Below the pieces are notes generated by a model. The model did not search any database. It was not told the DNA's origin and saw only the letters and a program-made list of their open reading frames with translations. Shown here in pieces: positions 20,985 through 64,000 of a DNA stretch of 64,000 bases. Positions within the stretch are counted from its first letter, which is position 1. Each line of letters starts with the position of its first letter. Where the stretch lies: NCBI GenBank assembly GCA_949710005.1, contig OX453283.1, positions 23,720,704-23,784,703 of the forward strand. The letters are read 5' to 3'. Made by a program: the position numbers and the translations under genes. Origin of the DNA: Ricordea florida (lineage: Eukaryota; Cnidaria; Anthozoa; Corallimorpharia; Ricordeidae).

Positions 20985-22940
20985 AAACACATCAAATATA
21001 ATGTGCTAGCTAAAGCCAATGTTTGAAAGTGCAGAGTTTGTCGAACCAGCACACCGCTGGCCAACATGAGACATTACACAACTGAACACACCACGGACTT
21101 ACCCCTTAAGGGAACGTCCGCAGACCATGTCGGGATACTCGGCCATTTTGTTGATTAATACATTGGTATCATTTTATTAAAAAACTCTTCAGGACTAAAG
21201 CACTTTCTATTACATTTGTAAGTACATTGTTAGCTGGTACGATGTCGGCCGTGCTTTATTTTGTTTTCAGTGTATTTATATTACTGTACGTTTTCCCGTA
21301 GATTCGCTTCTACATCGTTGTTTTGATAAATAAAACCTTCCAACACCGAGGAGAATTCTTCAGAAAGCCAAAAATTGATTGAACTAACTATAAACTAGCT
21401 TTAACTGTTTTAGTAAAGCCAAAATAGGAATTTTCTCCTAAGAGAAAAAATTCTCCTAAGGTTAGGAGGTCTTTAAAATAGAGCAAATCTTTTAATAGCA
21501 CAACAAATTGTACTCAAGCTGAGCCCAATTATTCAAAGCGAAGCATATAATTAAATTAACTATAGACCAGCTTAGATTGTTTTGTTATAAGTAATGAAAT
21601 CAGCTAGAGTATTTACTTTTCCTAAATATGAAAAGAATTTCTTTATCTTGAGCTCAGGAGGTCTTGAGAAAAAAAAAATACCCCACGGAAAAATACAATC
21701 GAGTGGTCTTCCAAGTTTGAATAATTCATGGCAAAGAATTTCAAGGGCTCTTTTGTTTCCTTGTTAGAGTTAAATGCGATGAACGCATTTTTATTGTCTA
21801 GAAACAATGAAGTAATCTAATAAAAATAATCCGAATATGTAGATGATTACTCTAGCAAAAATAAGTTTGAATACATAAACTTGGGATCGATTTTCTACGG
21901 AACTGCACACCACAACGAATTCAATCTTACAGGAATTTTGAAGGCCAACCTTTCGTGCAAAAACTTAATTGAATTATAAAAGTGTTGGACAAAACTAGCA
22001 TCTGTAATCTCTCTGCAAACTACTTCATCTACAAAAGATTGATAAGTTTTTATTAGCTGTAAACTAATTAACGCTAAATTCAAGACTAAATTAGCTGCAA
22101 ATTACATCTATATTTTCATTAAAAAGATTTAAACGAACTGTGAATTTGTGCATGGCAGGTACCGTTCATTGAAGCTTGTCTCTGATTTACAGCTGACGAA
22201 ACTACATACTCGGCTAAAAAAAATTTCAAAGGTCGTAGCTTCCGCGTTCGCAGTAAAACTTAATTTGCTGGAAACAAGCATAGACTAGTACGAACTTGCC
22301 AAGACTATCTTCATGGATTTCCCAATACGACAAGTTCGGGAATCAAAGGTTAGGAAAATGAGCTCTCGACTGATTTCGTGCGAGCTACGTACGTGGCGCC
22401 ATTGCACTACTCAAATTTCTAGTCTTGAAAAGTGAAATGTTACCTTAACTCGAGCAAGCTCCCATTTCTCACAGCTCCTTTATCTGTGTTTTAAATGAAA
22501 CAGGAACACAGCGCTCTAGCGTAAACCTTGCGAGGCACAAATTTCCATTTGCACACACAAAACAACAACACACTCTTGTGCCCAACGGAGTCACTAAGAT
22601 GACAGATTAAAACAACGAGGGAAGAGAGGGTAGTATGTTACCATCTTTGGAACCCTTCACTAAGTAAGAAATTTAAATTTAGGTAGGGGAGGGTAGTGTT
22701 TTTACAATCCGTTTTTCACATTTAAAATGCTCTAAGATTTCTCGTTAGTCATTCTAATCTTTATAAAATTGCTATCTCTTTGTTTCTCTTATTAAACTTA
22801 AACTAAAATTATTTTGCAAAATTAAAGAGTTCAAGGAAATACCGGTATTGAAGGACTGAAAAAAGGTCCCTCCCCTCCCTAGAATTCATGAAATCGGGGT
22901 TACCTTTACTAGTTTTTAGTCTCCTTCCCATCACTTCAAC
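20985..22940. other. FANK1-TMEM101 intergenic space, nothing firm recognised
   Basis: The shared divergent upstream region of FANK1 (minus) and TMEM101 (plus). No TATA box or CpG-like block I would commit to. A small palindrome, TTTTCTCCTAAGAGAAAAAA, lies near 21432. Confidence 0.4.
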
Positions 22941-25187
22941 ATGGCGGCTATTGAAAAAGCTCTCCGTATTTTAGACGCTCTGGGTCTCTTTATTGTCACC
23001 CGCTTTCCATTTATAGAGCTATTTCTACTTCTTATGTCTACCGGGGAACTAGCTGAGAACTCTCCAGAAGCGCCGACGCGCAGTTTTCAAGATACTCTAC
23101 GCGCTGAATACCTGCCTGTTTACGTTCACGGCGCTATTTTCTTTGTTTGTGGTACAGGAATGACATTGGATTTGAAGAGAAGACAATGCGGTTTTGCTGC
23201 AGCTCTGCATTTAGCAGTTTACACAGTAGTGAGCGTAGTCCAACGCAAGAAGGTCAACTCGGAGTATTTTATAGTAAGCAAAATATTCCATATTCTAGTC
23301 GACAGCCCTTTACAGAGAGCAGCGCTGTTGCCTTCTATTTTTCATGATCTATCAAACACCATTAAGATCTTGGACACGAAATTTCAGTTATTTTACTCTA
23401 ACTGAACTTTGTTTCTAGCCAGACGAATCTAATTGTTTCCCTTTACAGGCAGACATCTCATGTATACACCCACCACGAGTCCCATTTATGTAATTGTTTC
23501 CCTTTACAGGCAGAGATCTCATGTATATACCCACCACGAGTCCCATTGTATGTAATTGTTTCCCTTTACAGGCAGTCATCTCATGTATATACCCACCACA
23601 AGTCCCATTGTATGTAATTGTTTCCCTTTACAGGCAGACATCTCATGTATACACCCACCACGAGTCCCATTTATGTAATTGTTTCCCTTTACAGGCAGAG
23701 ATCTCATGTATATACCCACCACGAGTCCCATTGTATGTAATTGTTTCCCTTTACAGGCAGTCATCTCATGTATATACCCACCACAAGTCCCATTGTATGT
23801 AATTGTTTCCCTTTACAGGCAGAGATCTCATGTATATACCCACCACGAGTCCCATTGTATGTAATTGTTTCCCTTTACAGGCAGACATCTCATGTATATA
23901 CCCACCACAAGTCCCATTGTATGTAATTGTTTCCCTTTACAGGCAGAGATCTCATGTATATACCCACCACGAGTCACATTGTATGTAATTGTTGCCATTT
24001 ACAGTCAGAGATCTCATGTATATACCCACCACGAGTCACATTGTATGTAATTGTTTCCCTTTAGTCAGAGATCTCATGAGTGTATATACCCACCACGAGT
24101 CTCATTGTATGTAATTGTTTCCCTTTACAGGCAGAGATCTCATGTATATACCTGTTGTAGTTCCATTTTTTCCTTGGTTCAAATTTTATTTTCCTTTGTT
24201 TTCTGGTATGGTAATGTATGATAATGAGTTTGAAATAAGAGAAAATAAAATTTGAACCAAGGACAAAATTGAACTACAACATACCCATCACGAGTCACAT
24301 TGTATGTAATTGTTTCCCTTTACAGGCAGAGATCTCATGTATATACCCACCACGAGTCCCCTGTACGTAATTGAATGGTGCATTGAATAATTTAACGTGT
24401 CTTACGTAGTTGGGGACTCACGGTGGGTATATACATGAGATCTTTCCCACAGGTTATGTTGCTCCCTCAGCTGCTATATTCATCTCATTTTACTGCTGTT
24501 AAACTCTGTTTAAGACAGACACCTTTTTAAGATGGACACCTAATTTTTTTTTCCTCAGCTGTATATTTTAGTCAATTTATTGTACAACCTTCACTTAGAA
24601 AATTAGTACTCTGATCTTGCAAGGAAGAGGTTCAAATCTCTCAGTCTTCTCAATTTGCATTTTTTCTGGGAAAGAATTATTGACTTTTCTCAATTTCTTT
24701 CCTCAATTTACTTTTTCAACAGGCAAGAGTTGCAGTTAGAACAGCAGCAGTCTTTGGAGGATACCTTTTTGTAGCAGGAGGTCTCACAGACAGTCGTAAG
24801 GGACAAGCAAAAATTTTTCAAGCATTGCAAGTTGGACGACAAATTCTTGCATTCTTCCTTTGCAGTAATGCCTACATGATTTGGGTTAGCGAAGAAGATC
24901 GACTTGCTTACATCAAAAACATTCCTAGCGGAAAAACCATGCTTTTTTCAGTTATTGCACTCAATGTAATTTGTGGGCTGGCTATTTACGGTGGCTACGA
25001 GGCTGCATACTTTGGACGTTTAGTTGCCTGGCAACTGGCTGTAGTTACAATTCTAGTGGATGCCAACACTAAATACTGGTACAAGAGTTCTAGTCGAGTG
25101 GAGTTTTGGTTCCAGGTTCAACATGCTTGTAGGAATGTCATGGTTATTGGGGCTATGCTTCTTTTGGGAAGGAAAAGATATTGGTGA
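22941..25187 (+). CDS. TMEM101: TMEM101, multi-pass membrane protein (complete, 2 exons, 265 aa)
   Basis: Exon 1 is 22941-23273, ending SEYFI before GTAAGC. Exon 2 is 24723-25187, starting ARVAVRTAAVFGGYLFVAGG after TTTTCAACAG. Together they give 265 residues, close to the 257 of the human protein. It is hydrophobic throughout, with about seven to eight membrane segments. Family landmarks seen include LFIVTRFPFIELFLLLMS near the start, EEDRLAYIKNIPSG, LVDANTKYWY and SSRVEFWFQVQ near the C terminus. TMEM101 is widely conserved in animals; overexpression screens linked the human protein to NF-kB signalling, but its molecular function is not established. The start is the first ATG, in context AACATGGCGG. 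The single intron holds a 62-bp minisatellite. It is divergent from FANK1 and convergent with NCAPD3. Confidence 0.93.
23431..24375 (+). repeat. 62-bp minisatellite (about 13 units) in the TMEM101 intron
   Basis: The unit is TTGTTTCCCTTTACAGGCAG, then AGATCTCATGTATATACCCA and CCACGAGTCCCATTGTATGT. The first six units form a duplicated three-unit higher-order repeat (GACATCT/GAGATCT/GTCATCT variants). Unit 12 is split by a MITE at 24156-24284. A reversed partial unit follows at 24409-24445. Because 62 is not a multiple of 3, long open frames cycle through all three frames; they are artefacts, not genes. Confidence 0.92.
24156..24284. mobile_element. TGTTGTAGTTC MITE (about 129 bp) inserted in the 62-bp array
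   Basis: Arms TGTTGTAGTTCCATTTTTTC plus CTTGGTTCAAATTTTATTTT and their inverse. Flanks show TACC on both sides (4-bp TSD). Other copies: 25652-25763 (TATA flanks), 27385-27508 (degenerate) and the split copy around the Gypsy element (GCTA flanks). Confidence 0.8.
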
Positions 25188-25651
25188 CAGGCCCAAGCAA
25201 AACAATCGTATTGCATTCTAATGCACCTATCAATGTTAAGCTGGCGGGGGAGTCAGGGCATGGAGTGGGGCATTTGACTGACCTTTGACTGACCTATTTG
25301 AATCTTTCTTTGCCAGCCTTGGGATATTTGACAGCAATGTGCAGCCTGGGTTGGTGAAATTTGGTTGCATGTGACTGGAATGATTTGCCCGTGGGCAGGG
25401 AATTTGACGGCAAATTTTTCAAAAAAGTCAAATCCCCACCCCACGCCCTGACTCCCCCCTCCCGCCGGCTTAACATTGATAGGTGCATAACCATTGGGCG
25501 CTTTTCATTTCTCAAAAATTGGCTTATTAAATTATTATATACATTAATTGACAAAAAATGTCGATGAACACTGAATAGTGTAATGCGAAATTGGATGCTG
25601 GTCACCACTGGGATTTAAAGGGTTAAAGAGAATAATTGTTTTAGTATATAT

Positions 25652-25763
25652 GTTGTGGTTCAATTTTATCCTTTTTTGTTTCAAACTTATTATCATACAT
25701 TACCATACCAACAAACAAAGAACAAAATTTAAAGCAAGGAAAAAAATTGAACCACAACATATA
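25652..25763. mobile_element. TGTTGTGGTTCAATTTT MITE, 3' of TMEM101
   Basis: TGTTGTGGTTCAATTTTATC pairs with TTGAACCACAACA at the right end, with TATA on each flank. Same family as 24156-24284. Confidence 0.75.
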
Positions 25764-27099
25764 TACCAGTGAAGCAACCTCGGTGACATCTCTCAGAAAC
25801 AGCTGGAAAGCGAGAATTTATTCCATTTTTGATTTTCTTCAACCAAAACTCCCTTGCGCAAGGATTTTCCTGCATCCATGGCACTAGTCATCTCATTGGA
25901 GGTGGATAGTGTGAAATATCCTGAGATGGTTAGCCAATCAGATTACTCAATATGCCAAGGTTGCTGAGTTGGTATATACTAATGTAAGTTATACCACCAT
26001 AAGATTGGTTAGGGAATTGATTTTTCTAACTTTCTCTCTTTTTCACAGCAAGAGCATTGTTGTAGACTTATCGATCTGACAAAAGACTGCTTGAAACAGG
26101 TGCTCCCCTTTGATCTTACAGTGTTACAACTTCGATCATAAACTAGTTTGATAAACCAATTTTTGTGTACTTCATTTTCTTTTTCCAACCAATGCAGTTC
26201 CAGTTTCTTTATAAACTACCCCATTTACCCTCAAATAACAGCATTACATGCTAGGAGCTGTATCAGATTCAAGAGCTAGACATGACCTACACAAGTCATA
26301 ACATATTTTGTCGCAAAAACTCAACTGAAGAAATATTTATCAAAGACACTTTATTTCTGCTCTGAAACCTACGTATGCAAGAACTCATTATTACTCACCC
26401 TTTATTAAAATTCACTAAAATGAGAGGTTCAAAGTGTGGTTTAAAATTTTGTAAGAATTAGATGGGAAAGAAAGCTTGTTACCTGTATTTATTTTTCAAC
26501 TTTGGGTTCAGAAGTTACTGAAAGAACCCTATGGACCAGTTATTGCCAGGAGTGTACAGTGTTTTTAGGGGTCAAATGAAATTAGTTGTAAGAAAGTATA
26601 AGGGTAATATGCATTTGGAGGTGATCCTGGGCTGCAGTTTTACATGCAACTAAACAAAAATCCTTGACAATCTGTAAAGCAGTTTTATCTGTTATGGTAA
26701 CCACTGATGACTATTCTTTTGGATTTACTGAACATGAGATGAAGTGAAATGAAGTTACCAGCAGAAAGGGAATAATAAAATGATTGAAAATGGGCATCTC
26801 TACTTTTATGTGTTCTTGATACAGAAAAATAGAGTTGTGATCAGGTGTTGAAAGTCTACTAACAATTTTTTTCACTGATTTCATTCCTAGTAAGAGGAAG
26901 CTTTCAAATCTTATTTTCAGATATAGAATTTACACTTGCATCCATTACATACCATTCCTACAAAAAACAATTTCCAAAACTTATGAAGCAAACCCCGATA
27001 AAAATGATTGAAACACATGTCATACAAACTTAAAATGATTCCTGATTACAATATGCTAAAAATTATTTCCCTTGGCAAAGATACTGAAGCATTCTAGCC
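25764..27099. other. Convergent 3' region between TMEM101 and NCAPD3
   Basis: Holds one 73-bp CCAAT repeat unit (25912-25985) and otherwise unrecognised AT-rich sequence that must include both 3' UTRs. I cannot place polyadenylation sites with confidence. Confidence 0.4.
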
Positions 27100-63718
<36,619 letters not shown>

Positions 63719-63927
63719 CTGCAAAAAATAATGATAAATAATCATTAATCATTATTGCCAAGGACACATTCATCCTATTACCCTAAACCTCGGGTTTTTA
63801 CGAAAATTGAAATGCCCAACATTACTGTTCAATCTTAAGGAATGGGTTGTTGTTCATTGTGGAAAATGTGACTATAATACACGTATATGATAATATAAAA
63901 TTCTTCTGTTGTCAATTCTGCTTTTGT

Positions 63928-64000
63928 CACAGCTACATAATGGTGAGCCGGAATCAGTCGACCCCATCGCCTGAAGAAGACTAGCAGTAAGCAGTCGAAA
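63928..64000 (+). mobile_element. Penelope 3'-end fragment, cut by the window edge
   Basis: 73 bp with no visible difference from 13117-13189, including CGCCTGAAGAAGACTAGCAG. It starts inside the coding tail, so it is 5'-truncated, and the hammerhead-like part continues past 64000. Confidence 0.75.

Noticed and set aside
23494..24050. Overlapping open frames through the 62-bp repeat
   Set aside because: They are the three frames of one stop-free tandem unit and end with the array; no start context, no homology.
23431..24375. CRISPR-like array
   Set aside because: The units are contiguous and similar along their full length, with no unique spacers, and the DNA is eukaryotic.

Overview
This is eukaryotic nuclear DNA from an animal. 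Every gene is split by short GT-AG introns, the sequence is AT-rich, and introns and spacers are packed with foldback elements, tRNA-derived SINEs, minisatellites and retroelements. The predicted proteins are clear metazoan orthologues, and the repeat mix resembles cnidarian genomes, most likely a stony coral. That taxonomic placement is inference, not proof.

Host genes, left to right. (1) 2009-7080, minus strand: the first seven coding exons of USP39, the catalytically dead ubiquitin-protease-like factor of the U4/U6.U5 tri-snRNP. The rest lies left of the window. (2) 13685-19360, minus: complete six-exon FANK1 (fibronectin III plus ankyrin repeats, 372 aa). (3) 22941-25187, plus: complete two-exon TMEM101 (265 aa), divergent from FANK1. 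(4) 27100-63718, minus: 32 coding exons giving the C-terminal 1,111 residues of NCAPD3, the HEAT-repeat subunit of condensin II. Its 5' end lies right of the window, and it is tail to tail with TMEM101. I built all models by hand from splice sites. Reading phases close across every junction, but some boundaries may be off by a base.

Mobile DNA. Intact-looking elements are a Ty3/Gypsy-type LTR retrotransposon at 32981-38590 (LTRs identical by eye, one uninterrupted 1,644-codon polyprotein) and a 5'-truncated Penelope-like element at about 29787-31284 followed by a 260-bp TATC microsatellite. Smaller pieces are two other Penelope 3' ends, a LINE tail, SINEs of at least three kinds, and about a dozen families of palindromic MITEs, several nested inside one another with visible target-site duplications.

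Most interesting structures. (a) A 369-bp element at 14836-15204 has an 11-bp target-site duplication, a 255-bp repeat period and one textbook hammerhead ribozyme: a retrozyme. (b) A 106-bp satellite occurs as nine arrays. Eight lie in introns of three unrelated genes, often filling the intron almost from splice site to splice site, and the unit carries a 3'-splice-site-like motif. (c) A 62-bp minisatellite in the TMEM101 intron carries acceptor- and donor-like motifs in nearly every unit, a tandem array of pseudo-exons. (d) Many otherwise different foldback elements carry the same CCAAT/ATTGG core. No CRISPR array, operon or prokaryotic system is present.
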